From Castor canadensis (taxonomy: Eukaryota; Chordata; Mammalia; Rodentia; Castoridae), in contig NC_133399.1 of assembly GCF_047511655.1 (NCBI RefSeq), forward strand, positions 5,335,333 through 5,399,332: a stretch of DNA of 64,000 bases. The letters are read 5' to 3'. Under the pieces are notes generated by a model. That model saw nothing but the letters and a program-made list of their open reading frames with translations, did not search any database and was not told the origin of the DNA. Positions within the stretch are counted from its first letter, which is position 1; each line of letters begins with the position of its first letter. The position numbers and the translations under genes were made by a program. Shown here in pieces: positions 36,938 to 55,650 of the stretch.

Positions 36938-37268
36938 ATTAAGCCAGGCGCCAGTATTCCACACTTGTATTCCTAGCTACTCAGGAACCAGAGATCAGGA
37001 GGATCAAGGTACGAAGCTAGCCTGGGCAAATAGTTCATGAGACCTTATGTTGAAAATAATCAACACAGAGTTGGTGGAGTGGCTCAAGTGGTAAAACACC
37101 TGCCTAGCAAGTGTGATACCCTGAGTTCAAACACCAGTACTACCAAAAAAGAAAGAAAGAAACCAAAGCAACACAAAAAAAGGGCTGGTGAAGTGTCACA
37201 AGTGCTAGAGCTCTTGCCTAGAGAGCCTGAGGCCCTGAGTCCCCCTGTACCCCCAACCCCCGCCAAAA
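36938..37268 (+). repeat. Dimeric SINE plus extra ID-like SINE
   Basis: The dimer is about 36938-37165 and the ID-like copy about 37180-37268 with GGGCTGGTGAAGTGTCACAA. Confidence 0.85.
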
Positions 37269-37344
37269 ACTGAGATGACAATTCTGTTGAGGTTTACACA
37301 GTTGTTTATGAGTGTAATTGGTTAATAGGTCATGTCCTCTCCAC

Positions 37345-37560
37345 TCTCCTATCTGTTCCTTTCCTTGTACTAAAGATTTAACACAGAGCCTTGTGCTACT
37401 TAGGCTAGCATTACACCACTAGTGCTACATCCCCACCCTTTTTGTTTTTCCTTTTGAGAAAGGGTCTCATTACCATTTCCCAGGCTTGTGGTAAACTCAC
37501 AGTCCTGATGCTTCTGCCTCTTAAGTAGCTGAGATTATAGTCGTGTACCACTGTGCACTG
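37345..37560 (-). repeat. SINE, ID-type with B1 part
   Basis: CTTGTACTAAAGATTTAACA through TTAAGTAGCTGAGATTATAG. It is also present after the 3' ends at 28065-28260 and 60140-60320, so it is an old part of the cassette. Confidence 0.7.
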
Positions 37561-37699
37561 CTTTAGGGGTTTTGAGTGTCAGTTTCTCCCTCAAGTCAGC
37601 CTGCAGGGAGTGATTGGATGAAAGCTGTGAAAGAATTAGGGCATATCTTAGGAATCACTCTCCTCATATGGTTCCCCATGACCTCCTAAGAAAAATCTA

Positions 37700-37915
37700 C
37701 CCAGCCAGGCACTGGTGGCCCATGCCTATAATCCTAGCTGCTTGGGAGACTGATGCAGGGAGGATCGCAATAAAAGACCAGTCTGTGCAAATAGAATGAA
37801 AGCTCCGATCTCCAAAATAACCAGAGCAAAATGTACTGGAGGCGATGCTCAAAAGCTACAGTGCCTGCTTTGCAAGGATAAAGCCCTGTATTCACACTCC
37901 AATCCCACCAAAATA
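37700..37915 (+). repeat. Dimeric B1-ID SINE
   Basis: GCCAGGCACTGGTGGCCCAT, then TAATCCTAGCTGCTTGGGAG. Also present at 28430 and 60470. Confidence 0.75.
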
Positions 37916-37924
37916 AGCACAGAG

Positions 37925-38112
37925 TTCTTAAATTGCAATTTGGATCTGCGCCAGAGCCTGTGTGCTCACCCTGTGCCTTCATTCAGATATGGTGTTATAC
38001 ATGCACATGGTGCCTGGTCAGGTGGAGCCCACAGCAGGATTTGTCCTCTTTGCTTCCTGGGCATTTTTATGGCAGCTACCACCAAACCTTTCCTGTTCAT
38101 CTTGAGGCTGTA
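37925..38112 (+). pseudogene. 5' fragment of the OR10H-like pseudogene, copy b
   Basis: This aligns with the upstream flank and first transmembrane region of the copies at 51640 and 60700 (shared GAGCCTGTGTGCTC and TGCCTGGTCAGG). Homology ends near 38112 and the rest of the receptor is absent. It lies 1.2 kb after the poly(A) signal of the finger remnants at 36.7 kb. Confidence 0.65.
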
Positions 38113-38238
38113 AAGGGAGAACAATGAAATCCCTTGGCATGTCCTGGTAAGCTACTGCCACTGCTTGCAGCCTCCAGCTGCTCAGAACCAGTACAAGGTG
38201 AGAGTGAGAAGCTCCAGAACCATGGAGAGCAGGAGACG

Positions 38239-38283
38239 CCACCCCCCCCACCCCCCCCCACCCCCCCCCACCCCCCGCCCCCA
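38239..38283. repeat. C-rich microsatellite (runs of 8-9 C separated by A)
   Basis: Four to five C-runs of 6-9 bases separated by single A or G. The minus strand has the G-runs needed for a G-quadruplex. It lies 1.2 kb upstream of the intact KZNF promoter, just after the OR fragment. Confidence 0.95.
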
Positions 38284-38569
38284 ACAGATGCAGTTAGAAG
38301 TTCTGGCCTTTGAGATAGTGACTAGTTGCTAAGGAGCTGTTTTCTGGGCAGGGTTTTGGTTTTTCCCCTGGTAGAGTTGCTGGGGTCAATCTAACTTGAA
38401 TATGTTGAGAAAATCTATGACGATCAGTCTTAGATAAAGGCTCATTCATGTAGTGCCTGGAGAATGGGTTTATGAATTTGGCAGTTTACTTTGGAAAGGA
38501 CTGTAAATGACTCCTGATGAGGGTTCCCTCTGGTGAATGTGAAGATGCTGAAGGAGAAAGACTTTTCCT

Positions 38570-38665
38570 TGGGCTGGTGGAGTGGCTCAGAAGGCAAGGG
38601 CACCTGTCTAGCAATCAAGGGGCCCTGAGTTCAAACCCCAGTACTACCAGGGGAAAAAAACAACG
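38570..38665 (+). repeat. ID-like SINE
   Basis: GGGCTGGTGGAGTGGCTCAG, then GAGTTCAAACCCCAGTACTA; close to consensus, so probably young. Confidence 0.9.
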
Positions 38666-39479
38666 AACAAAACAAAGAGAGACTTTTCCATACTGGGAGG
38701 AGGGGACACAGTAGGGCATAGTGTCCTTTAGATGTCACTGTTCCCAGTGATGGATCCACTCTGGGGCTGCATTTCACAACCCAGTTCCCACATCCTATTC
38801 ATATCTATACATACACATATATATTTTAAAATAATTTATTCTCTTGTGATTCTGGGGATTGGAGTTCGAGCTTGTACTTGCAAGGAATGTGCTCTACTAC
38901 TTGAGCCACTTGAGTTTAATATTCTGAATAAAATCAGAATTTCCTTCTGTCTTTCATTGTGACCTTGGATGCAGAGCCTGCCTGTCTGAGCTGATTCAAA
39001 TGTTTGCTTTGCTTTCCTCTTGACTTCTTCGTAGAATGTTGCTGCCATATAATTCCGGGTTCTCTGAGCATTGAATAATTGTAGTCCCTTGTTAGTATGT
39101 TTTTCTTTTCTTTGCTGAAAATAGATAAAACATTAGAAAAGGCATTGAGAAAACCTTGGCTATGGTCAACTGCCTTATCTCCAATTCCTCAAGGGTTACA
39201 TCAGGCCTTTCCTCTTGTTCCCATGGGGCCTATCCTCGCCTAGGCACCCTTACAACCTGTTTCCAGGGGACATCTCCATTGGCCAGAGACTGGAATTGTC
39301 ACTGGTCCCATTTCCAGGAGGAGAAAACAGTAAGAACCCAAATGGCCGCTCAGGAGAGCCAGGAGGAAGGTCTGATTGATGCACTGTTTCCCAGGTGGGG
39401 CGCCCAGGAGAAGCCTGCATTGGGAGGAGCAGGGACTGGAAGGTGTCCTTTTGCCTTCTGTCACTTCCCCTGTCACCTA

Positions 39480-39699
39480 GGACTATGGCTGGAGCTCTAG
39501 CCAATCAGGGTTGTAGAAGCTGTCCAATCAGGGGCACAGGCTGGGCAAAGGCCCGCCCCTCGCCACCCAGCTTCCTTTCTGCAGCCATCGTTGCCAGACC
39601 CACGAGGATCGTGTGAGGAGTCCTGTGTCTCAGTTCCCGTCTCTCTGTGACGCTGACCCCGGGAGCAGGAGTGGGCAGCAGGACACCCGGCAGGCAGGA

Positions 39700-39702
<3 letters not shown>
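39480..39702 (+). promoter_or_regulatory. CpG promoter and exon 1 of the intact KZNF gene
   Basis: Two CCAAT boxes lie 23 bp apart at 39501-39505 and 39524-39528, followed by a GC-rich block that continues into intron 1 to about 40060. Exon 1 probably begins somewhere in 39580-39620 and ends in the ATG at 39700-39702, directly before donor GTGAGC. Ending exon 1 at the start codon is typical of KZNF genes. The same arrangement occurs at 9391-9590 and, mutated, at 5299-5485. No TATA box is evident and the transcription start is not determined. Confidence 0.8.
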
Positions 39703-46678
<6,976 letters not shown>

Positions 46679-47080
46679 CTTTAAAATATGAAACACATAA
46701 ATATGATAATCTTAGTTAGCAGTATGAGAATGTATTGTGAAGGAATCACATCAATATGACATGTGTGGGAATGCCTGCAGTCATCTCATTTCATTTCCCA
46801 GATACACAGCACATACTATGTCAGGAAGCCTTGATTGGAAGAGATGCCCAAAATTCTCCTGATGGCACACATATAAGATGCCCTCTGGACCACATCTGTG
46901 AGTGTGGAAAATAAAGGAATGTTGCCATTAATGACAGATAGTTTCATAGTCCTGTGAAAATTCCTTATGCAGTAGAATCCTACAAATATTAATGGTATGA
47001 ATAGCTTGATGCAAAGTTATTTGTGTAGAATGCTCCAGAAAAGAAAAACCTGAATAAAATGTTCTATAAGTTTTAAATAT
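46679..47080 (+). other. 3' UTR of the intact KZNF with two poly(A) signals
   Basis: AATAAA occurs at 46910-46915 and 47053-47058. The second, in the context CCTGAATAAAATG, is conserved at the same relative place in the pseudogene copies (27751, 36695, 59806), so the ancestral transcript probably ended about 20 bp past it. Homology to the paralogues stops near 47118, where unrelated sequence begins. Confidence 0.7.
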
Positions 47081-47117
47081 GTTGTGTTTATCAATGGTGC
47101 ATTTATAAAACAGATGG

Positions 47118-48188
47118 GGAGAATAATATGTGAGTGTGGATCTTTTCCATGGCCAGACATGCAGTACAGTGCTCCTCCAATTTCACCTTTCTGATTAGGA
47201 AATGGTAAAGAATGGATAATGCACAGTGCACTGCATTTGATAAATTACATGAGCTATTCAAAAATTTATTAGAAAATTGGGCTTAGATGACCATCCCAAC
47301 TCAAGGTGATGGAAATGCTATAAGTACCCTTTATGGTAGGCCTGGCTAAACTATGATAGTCATTATATTTAGTGGGTAAATTTTCAAGTAGTGATATTTT
47401 CAACACATGAATTGGAGGGACATCTGTCAATTTATTCTATTTTTAGCAATAAATTAGGAAGAATGATGTCTCTGGGTTGTATGCAAAAATGACAGATTGA
47501 TCAATAAATAGTGCATTCCTTTTTTGCAGTTGTGGGTTTTGCATTCTGTATCTTGCACTTACTAGGCAGGCACTCTACAACTTAAACCATGCCTGTAGCC
47601 CTTTTTGCTTTAGTTATTTTTCAACTAGCGTCTTTTTGGCCCAGGCCAGTCTGATCCTCCATCTTCCTGTTAATCCTTCCTTCACTGATGGAATGAAAGG
47701 TGCACACTACTGTGCTCAGTTATTGGTTGAGACTGGGTCTTGCTAAGTTGTTTATTCATCAGGCTGTCCAGGAACTGTGATGCTTCTGATCTCTACCTCC
47801 CAAGTAGCCAGGATTACAGATATGAGCTTCAGTCTTGCTAGGCATGAGCTCTACTGCTTAAGCTGTGACTCCATCCCAAATTTGACAGGGTTATTATCTA
47901 TATAATATTTCTGGATTGCAAGTCATAGAAATTTTATGATGTACCAATGCAAGATGAACATTTATAATATATGTATGTTTGTTTTTTAAAATTTAAATTC
48001 CATTGTTTAAATAAATTCTTTAGCCAATGTATAAGTAGTATTAACGTCACAGGGATCCATTATTGATAAGGAGGATTTCCAAAATCTGTTAAAATTTCAC
48101 AACCACACATTTCTAGCTTGGTATGATTTAGCTACTTTTGTTTTTACATAGCTGAACTTATGTTCATTGATTCTTACTTGATATTCCA
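47118..48188. other. Block foreign to the KZNF cassette; no gene seen
   Basis: Homology to the other post-3'-UTR regions ends near 47118. The block holds SINE pieces and an older-repeat tail (TTTTCAACACATGAATTGGA at 47398), then the L1. Confidence 0.55.
47515..47870 (-). repeat. SINE fragments downstream of the intact gene
   Basis: Two minus-strand partial copies, the second ending AAGTAGCCAGGATTACAG. They lie in the block unrelated to the KZNF cassette (47118-48190). Confidence 0.7.
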
Positions 48189-48305
48189 GGGACATATTGT
48201 ATATGTTTATTATTATTTTTTTTAATCTTTGTAAAACTTTTCCTTTATGTAAATTTTCTTTTTTTTTTCTTTTATTATTCATATGTGCATACAAGGCTTG
48301 GTTCA

Positions 48306-48375
48306 TTTCTCCCCCCTGCCCCCGCCCCCTCACTTACCACCCACTCCAGCCCCCTCCCTCTCCCCCCCACCCCCT
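48306..48375 (-). repeat. G-rich tract of the L1 3' UTR
   Basis: On the minus strand it is a long G-rich, G-run sequence, a known feature of rodent and other mammalian L1 3' UTRs and capable in principle of G-quadruplex formation. Confidence 0.8.
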
Positions 48376-49642
48376 CAATACCCAGCAGAAACTATTTTGC
48401 CCTTATCTCTAATTTTGTTGTAGAGAGAGTATAAGCAATAATAGGAAGTAACAAGGGGTTTTGCTGGTTGAGATAAGGATAGCTATACAGGGCATTGACT
48501 CACATTGATTTCCTGTGCATGGGTGTTACCTTCTAGGTTAATTCTTTTTGATCTAACCTTTTCTCTAGTTCCTGGTCCCCTTTTCCTATTGGCCTCAGTT
48601 GCTTTAAGGTATCTGCTTTAGTTTCTCTGCGTTAAGGGCAACAAATGCTAGCTAGTTTTTTAGGTGTCTTACCTATCCTCACCCCTCCCTTGTGTGCTCT
48701 CGCTTTTATCATGTGCTCAAAGTCCAATCCCCTTGTTGTGTTTGCCCTTGATCTAATGTCCACATATGAGGGAGAACATACGATTTTTGGTCTTTTGGGC
48801 CAGGCTAACCTCACTCAGAATGATGTTCTCCAATTCCATCCATTTACCAGCGAATGATAACATTTCGTTCTTCTTCATGGCTGCATAAAATTCCATTGTG
48901 TATAGATACCACATTTTCTTAATCCATTCGTCAGTGCTGGGGCATCTTGGCTGTTTCCAAAACTTGGCTATTGCGAAAAGTGCCGCAATAAACATGGATG
49001 TGCAGGTGCCTCTGGAGTAACAGTCTTTTGGGTATATCCCCAAGAGTGGTATTGCTGGATCAAATGGTAGATCGATGTCCAGCTTTTTAAGTAGCCTCCA
49101 GATTTTTTTCCAGAGTGGTTGTACTAGTCTACATTCCCACCAACAGTGTAAGAGGGTTCCTTTTTCCCCGCATCCTCGCCAACACCTGTTGTTGGTGGTG
49201 TTGCTGATGATGGCTATTCTAACAGGGGTGAGGTGGAATCTTAGTGTGGTTTTAATTTGCATTTCCTTTATTGCTAGAGATGGTGAGCATTTTTTCATGT
49301 GTTTTCTGGCCATTTGAATTTCTTTTGAGAAAGTTCTGTTTAGTTCACATGCCCATTTCTTTATTGGTTCATTAGTTTTGGGAGAATTTAGTTTTTTAAG
49401 TTCCCTGTATATTCTGGTTATCAGTCCTTTGTCTGATGTATAATTGGCAAATATTTTCTCCCACTCTGTGGGTGTTCTCTTCAGTTGAGACCATTTCTTT
49501 TGATGAACAGAAGCTTTTTAGTTTTATGAGGTCCCATTTATCTATGCTATCTCTTAGTTGCTGTGCTGCTGGAGTTTCATTGAGAAAGTTCTTACCTATA
49601 CCTACTAACTCCAGAGTATTTCCTACTCTTTCTTGTATCAAC

Positions 49643-50940
49643 TTAAGAGTTTGGGGTCTGATATTTAAGATCCTTGATCCATTTTGAGTTAATCTTGGTA
49701 TAGGGTGATATACATGGATCTAGTTTCAGTTTTTTGCAGACTGCTAACCAGTTTTCCCAGCAGTTTTTGTTGAAGAGGCTGCTATTTCTCCATCGTATAT
49801 TTTTAGCTCCTTTGTCAAAGATAAGTTGCTCATAGTTGTGTGGCTTCATATCTGGATCCTCTATTCTGTTCCACTGGTCTTCATGTCTGTTTTTGTGCCA
49901 GTACCATGCTGTTTTTATTGTTATTGCTTTGTAATATAGTTTGAAGTCAGGTATTGTGATACCTCCTGCATTGTTCTTTTGACTGAGTATTGCCTTGGCT
50001 ATTCGTGGCCTCTTGTGTTTCCATATAAATTTAACAGTAGATTTTTCAATCTCTTTAATGAATGTCATTGGAATTTTGATGGGAATTGCATTAAACATGT
50101 AGATTACTTTGGGGAGTATGGACATTTTTACTATGTTGATTCTACCAATCCATGAGCATGGGAGATCTCTCCACTTTCTATAGTCTTCCTCAATCTCTTT
50201 CTTCAGAAGTGTATGGTTTTCCTTGTAGAGGTCTTTCACATCTTTTGTTAGGTTTACACCTAGGTATTTGATTTTTTTTGAGGCTATTGTAAATGGAATA
50301 GTTTTCATACATTCTTTTTCTGTTTGCTCATTGTTAGTGTATAGAAATGCTAATGATTTTTCTATGTTGACTTTATATCCTGCTACCTTGCTGTAGCTAT
50401 TGATGTTGTGTAGGAGCTTCTGAGTAGAGTTTTTTGGGTCTTTAAGGTATAGGATCATGTCGTCTGCAAATAGGGATATTTTGACAGTTTCTTTACCTAT
50501 TTGTATTCCTTTTATTCCTTCTTCTTGCCTAATTGCTCTGGCTAGGAATTCCAGTACTATGTTGAATAGGAGTGGAGATAGTGGGCATCCTTGTCTGGTT
50601 CCTGATTTTAGAGGGAATGGTTTTAATTTTTCTCCGTTAAGTATAATGCTGGCTGTAGGTTTGTCATGTATAGCTTTTATAATGTTGAGGAACTTTCCTT
50701 CTATTCCTAGTTTTCTTAGAGCTTTTATCATGAAATGATGTTGGATCTTATCAAAGGCTTTTTCTGCATCTATTGAGATGATCAAGTGGTTTTTGTCTTT
50801 GCTTCTGTTAATGTGGTTTATTACGTTTATTGATTTTCGTATGTTGAACCACCCCTGCTTCCCTGGGATGAAGCCTACCTGGTCGTGGTGAATAATGTAT
50901 ATGTTTATGGTTTCTCCAGGGGCATATTGAATATGTTTAT
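49643..50940 (-). pseudogene. LINE-1 ORF2 fragment: reverse transcriptase and C-terminal part
   Basis: One frame of about 430 codons carries the reverse transcriptase core: the [16 protein letters not shown] motif, FADDMILYL (active-site FADD) and the following thumb region. It lacks the N-terminal endonuclease. The frame ends at 49643. ORF2 sequence continues in other frames at 49396-49641 ([12 protein letters not shown]) and 48753-49313 ([21 protein letters not shown]), so at least two frameshifts or stops are present. The first residues of the open frame (50941-50974) come from flanking DNA. Confidence 0.9.
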
Positions 50941-51019
50941 GGGACATATTGTATAACCTTTTATGCTTTTCCAAGAAGTGTAAACATTACTTGTCAAGTC
51001 AGTTCCAATAAAACAGAAT

Positions 51020-51295
51020 GAAAGGGCTAAGGATGTAGCTTGGTGATAGAGCACTGTTTCCTAGCCCTACTAAACTATCAGTTGAATTGGACTCTTATCA
51101 TCCATGCCTGCCACTAATGGCTCCAAAAGTAGGCACATTTTTAAACTTTCATCATTATTAATAAAAATGCAAATATTACCTAAATTATGCCTCTTTTTTG
51201 GGTGTTGCTGGGGTTTCAACTCAGGTACTCATGCTTGCTAGGCAGGTGCTCTGTCACATGAGCCACTCCTCCAGGACTTATGTCTTAAAACCTTA
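51020..51295. repeat. ID-type SINE (+) and ID-like SINE (-)
   Basis: AGGATGTAGCTTGGTGATAG at 51032, and the complement of the ID-like core at 51195-51290 (GGGTTTCAACTCAGGTACTC). Confidence 0.7.
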
Positions 51296-51411
51296 ATGTG
51301 ATGGTCTCATTTTATCTTTCTCTCTAGGGTCAATACTAAAATCCATTATCTTTTTACAGATGAGGTAAAGGAGACCCATGGAAATTCAGCAAGTTGTTTA
51401 AAAGCACAGAG

Positions 51412-51590
51412 CTGTGCTGGGCAGTGGTGGCTCCTGCCTGTAAATCCACCTACTTGGGAGGCTGAGACCACAAAGATCGGGGTTTGAGGCTAGCCCTGGA
51501 AAATAGTTCAGTAGACCCCATCTCCAAAATGACCAGGGCAAAATGGACTGGAGCTGTGGCTCAAGTGATAGAGCACTTTTTAAAACTTTT
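51412..51590 (+). repeat. Dimeric B1-ID SINE
   Basis: GCTGGGCAGTGGTGGCTCCT, CTTGGGAGGCTGAGACC, then GGAGCTGTGGCTCAAGTGAT. Confidence 0.8.
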
Positions 51591-51639
51591 TTATTTCAAT
51601 CTTGATGGCCTTGTTCTACCCCCAAAAATGTAGTTTTTG

Positions 51640-52605
51640 AATTGCAGTTGGGTCTGTGGCAGAGCCTGCATTCTCATCTGTACCTTCATTCAGATCAGGT
51701 GTTACAGAGGCAGCATGGTGCCTATTCAGGCTAGAGCCCAGGGCAGGTTTCCTCCTCCTTGGCTTTCTTGACATTTTCCTGGCAGCTGCCACCTCCCTTT
51801 TTCCTGATCTATCTGCTCCTTCACCAGTTCACCCTTCTAGGAACAGGCTCATAATAGTTGCTGTCTGGGCTGAGCACTGACTCCCAGCAAAGTCCATCTT
51901 CCCGTGCATCTTCATCTCAGAGGTTCTCTTGCTGATCCCATCATCTCTTGCATGCTGGTTGGCCTGCTCTTCTCCCATCACTCCACAATCTTGTGACCTG
52001 TGTTGAACACAGGTCCTTCTTCACATTGGGCTAAACCCACCTCTGCCTGATCATGGTCACTGGCTGTGACTGTTCTATGACCATCTACCACCTGTGCATT
52101 GCAGTAAGCATTGGTGAGTGGCTGTGTCCATCTCAGGGTGTAGACCTGGGCTGTTGGCTCATCCATGGGGATGATGCAACAAAAAATTTCTTTTCACCTC
52201 ATCTGTGAGTGCAAGGGAGTCACCATTTTGTCTCCTGTGCATTTTCCCTCTTCAGGCTGCAGTGTTAGGACCAGACAGCCTCTTGTCACCATGGTTGTGG
52301 TCATTGTATCTCTCTCAAAACTGAAAGTATGTTTGGACATCTTTGTCCTTTACTGTCTTCATTCTGGCTGCCATCTTGAGAATCCCCTCTGTGGGCACTG
52401 TCACAAGATGTTCTCCACATGTGCATCCACCTTCATGGTGGTTGTGCAATGTGGTTTATCCCCCTATCATCTACCTCAAGTTTAAATGTTCCAATTATAC
52501 TTACAGTGTCATGCTTACATCCACCACAGTTGCACTTACTACTCCTTTTCTTAGTCCAGTCTTCAGAATTCATCAGTTCAGCCCCAGGAATAGGAAGTGA
52601 AGGAT
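51640..52605 (+). pseudogene. Olfactory receptor pseudogene, family 10 (10H-like), copy c
   Basis: It aligns with copy a over the whole receptor and beyond. Visible parts are a TM1 region around 51780-51880 ending VAVWAEH, a TM2-3 region around 51900-52110, a TM5-like part near 52170-52210 and a TM6-7 end near 52380-52590 (TTPFLSPVFRIHQF). Multiple frameshifts separate them and no long single frame exists. It follows the intact KZNF gene but is separated from it by about 4 kb of inserted sequence including an L1. Confidence 0.75.
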
Positions 52606-53019
52606 GCCCTCAATAAAAGCTTCTACAGAAAATTCTGTCCTCAAAACTGTGGTTGGTGACTTTGATAGCGAGTACAATTTCCATAGGACTCTTTTGTGTT
52701 GCTGAGGATCAAATCCAAAACATTCTTCATGCAGGACAAGTGCTCTGCCACTGAGTTACATCCTCAAGCCCTCCACTGCACTGTTGAAATCATTCAGGTA
52801 TGAGAAAATACCCACATCAGTATTTGTTTGATTCACACCAGCTGTTTGTCTCCTCTGATTCTTTCTTGAGCTGAGGCCATCATGATCTGTTTTGTATTAC
52901 CTGGTGTGATGAATCCATCCTGTTTTCTGTGCCTAGGAAGGTGGCATTTGGGCAGGATGCGATTAGCAAATGGATGTGGGAGGAGTTTTGCACATGGTTC
53001 TGAACTGAGCAGTTAAGAA

Positions 53020-53320
53020 AAACTAAGTTATATGCAGTGGTATGTGCCTGTAATCTCAGACACTCAGAAAGTGGAGACCAACAGATTGCAATATGAGGGT
53101 AGCCCAGGCAAAAAGTTAGTGAGGTCCCATGTCAACAACAAGCCAGGTTTAGTGGCATTTACCTGTTGTCACAGCTACATGGGAGGCCTATGTAGGAGGA
53201 TCATGGTACAGGTTAGCCTTGAGAAAAAAATGTTAGATTCCACCTGAAAAATAACTAAAGCAAAAACTGAATGGCAGTGAGGCTGAAGTGCTAGAAGGCC
53301 TGACTTGACTTCAAATCTCA
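53020..53320 (+). repeat. B1-ID SINE compound
   Basis: GCCTGTAATCTCAGACACTC, a second B1-type part at 53140, and an ID-like part; shared with 29935-30180. Confidence 0.65.
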
Positions 53321-53744
53321 TTATTATGAAATAAGAAAGAACAAGAACAAAAGGGACAATGGTTGAGTTTGGAATGAGTTCAAGGGCAGAGTGCAATCTG
53401 GCATATTATGGGATAGGTATAGGTATCTTCAATATGCAGATGAGAAGTGTTGGTTGATGTCAACTTGAGTGAAGCAGCCATATGGGACCTCACTTGTGAG
53501 CACTACATGACACATTACATACAGGAAGGAGGCTCTTGTGGGATGTACCACATCCTCTGAAAGGGGCAGTTGAATGCTTGAGTGGGAACAGGATTATTTT
53601 ATGATACACCTGAGAAGGCTGTGACATTCAGTATTTGTGTTTTACCCAATGTTGTCATAAGTCATTCATGTATTTTGGCACCTATAAATCTCAAATTAGT
53701 ATATATCCTCATTTAGATAAAAGGCATATATGTTTTTCACATTT

Positions 53745-53938
53745 TTGTGGGGCATGATACTGGGGTTTGAACTTGGGCCTTTCTTGCAAAGCAGGCCCTC
53801 TGTTACTTCAGTCATTTTGCTCTGGTTATTTTGGAGACGGATTCTTATGAACTATTTGCCTGGACTGGCTTTAAACCTTGAGTCTTCCTATCTCATCCTC
53901 CCAAGTAGCTAGAATTACAGGCATGACCCCTTTTCCCC
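53745..53938 (-). repeat. Dimeric B1-ID SINE
   Basis: ATACTGGGGTTTGAACTTGG through CCAAGTAGCTAGAATTACAG. Confidence 0.8.
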
Positions 53939-55454
53939 ATGCCTGTCTATTTTCCACATTTTTGAGGTCAGGAAAAGTGAGTTGGAGAGGTTAAGCAATT
54001 TATTTGAAAGCACACAGCCATGCCATGGTGAAGCAAGCAATAACATCATTCTGGATCCAGTGACAAGGACACATATTTTGAAGGTATCTGCAAGTAGAAG
54101 TTTTCACATGAACATAAGGAAAATTCTATAATTAAAATGAATAGACATGTAGGAATGGAGCAATGTTAGGTAACTACCACTGTCCCCATGCTGCAAAGGA
54201 ATGAGACTCCAAGTCTGATAAGACTGGCTGAAGTACATGGCACTACACTGGGTTCATCTGAACCACCAGCCACTTCCTGGACTTTGCCATCCCAGCTCCT
54301 CTCCCCAATTCTCCAAAGGGTGGGGTTTGTGTTTGAGCAAGGCGAGGTCTCCTCACTCACCTCCCACACCCGTCTGCTGTTCAGCCTTTCCATTGATGCT
54401 TCTGTACCACACAGGTGCATGTGCCCCAATTTGAGTACCCATCTGTTATCATTTGTGCACATTACCTAACACATCCCTCTTCCAGAAGTTCCATTTTCAT
54501 AGTTCTCGTCCTGTGCCAAACTCAAAACATCCCCAGAGAAGAGATGGGACCCAGTTCATTCCTGTGCCATCCTCCTTTTACAGACCTGGTTCTCAGTGTG
54601 TGATGATAACCAGAACTTTCCCCCCAGCAAGGATGCCAAAGATACTCCTCTGCCCTCAGTGCCCCGTTACCATCCACATACAGATAGTTCAGTGTCTGTG
54701 TCCTGCAGTTAGGGTATTGTGTGCACCTCACATTCTTCAGTATTTACAGTGCCCTCACGAAGTCCAGTTGTGTTGACCTCCAGGTCCCAGTTGAAGCAGC
54801 TGAGGCTGCATAAGATTGATGATGTGCCAAGTTTACACAGCTAGAGCGGGGGTGAAATACAGATGTATGACTCTAGCTGGAACACTTGATCACTGTAGTG
54901 GGCTACTTATAAAATCTCTTCCTCTGAGTGATTTTAATTTCCTTAATTTTTCTCAACTCCCCAAGGGGTGACTGTGCTTTAGACTACTTTCTTCTCCCCA
55001 AATACCAACCCCAGGGCGGCTTCTTTCTGGGACATCTTTCACGGGAATGATGGCTTTCTTTTTTCCTCCATTACCTGGACTGTCAATTTACTCTTAGAAT
55101 AGAACACCGCACACTGCATAACCTGTAGGAATGTACATCAATTTATTACCATACTTAAGGCTGGAATTAAGACCATGGCACTCATTCTCCAGGGTCTTTT
55201 TCTGTGCAGTGCCTAGTGGAAGGGTAAGTGAGCATTTGTGAGATGGAAATTGCAAGAAAGGGCTGTTATTTCAAGAAGGCCACTATAGCAACAGCTAACC
55301 ACGTCCATGTCAGCCATATGAATGGTAATGTTCTTTTAATTTCAAATCCACTTATTAATAAGTAATAAATAAGTTGTGACAAAACAATAATAAAATTTAA
55401 AACTATCTAAAAAATGAAAACACAGTTGTGACAAGGTATGTTAAATAAAGTCAA

Positions 55455-55650
55455 GCAGCAGTGGTTTAGTCCTGCAATCACTCAGACATCAGGCGGATTG
55501 TGATTTGTAGCCAGCCTGGGCAAATAGTTTGTGAGCCTTTAGCTCCAAAATACCCAACACAAGAAAAATAGTTGGTGGAATGTTTCAAGTGGTACAGCAC
55601 TTGCCTAGCAGATACGAGAGCTGAGTTCAAACCCCAGCATTAAAAAAAAA
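55455..55650 (+). repeat. Dimeric B1-ID SINE
   Basis: AGCCAGCCTGGGCAAATAG, then GAGTTCAAACCCCAGCATT with an A tail. Confidence 0.8.

Larger units (their letters stand above)
48204..50940 (-). mobile_element. 5'-truncated LINE-1 with 15-bp target-site duplication
   Basis: A 15-bp direct repeat GGGACATATTGTATA flanks it exactly (48189-48203 and 50941-50955). On the minus strand the element runs from mid-ORF2 through a 3' UTR with a G-rich tract (complement of 48306-48375) into an A-rich tail next to the left duplication. ORF1, the endonuclease domain and the 5' UTR are absent. It is the youngest-looking L1 in the window. Confidence 0.92.
51640..55290. repeat. OR pseudogene plus downstream flank, segmental duplication copy 2
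   Basis: Partner of 28640-32594. It ends at the TAGC at 55286-55289, the same 4 bases that flank solo LTR copy C in the partner. KZNF intron-1 homology starts about 30 bp later (from about 55318, matching 42540). No gene other than the receptor pseudogene is seen. Confidence 0.7.

Noticed and set aside
38570..38665. tRNA-like A and B boxes, as possible tRNA genes
   Set aside because: These boxes repeat across dozens of SINE copies with A-rich tails, and no cloverleaf with a plausible anticodon arm and acceptor stem was found.
54188..54776. Overlapping + frames of 62-107 codons downstream of receptor copy c
   Set aside because: The paralogous stretch at 31150-31717 has different breaks and neither shows a domain, so no conserved coding frame is supported.
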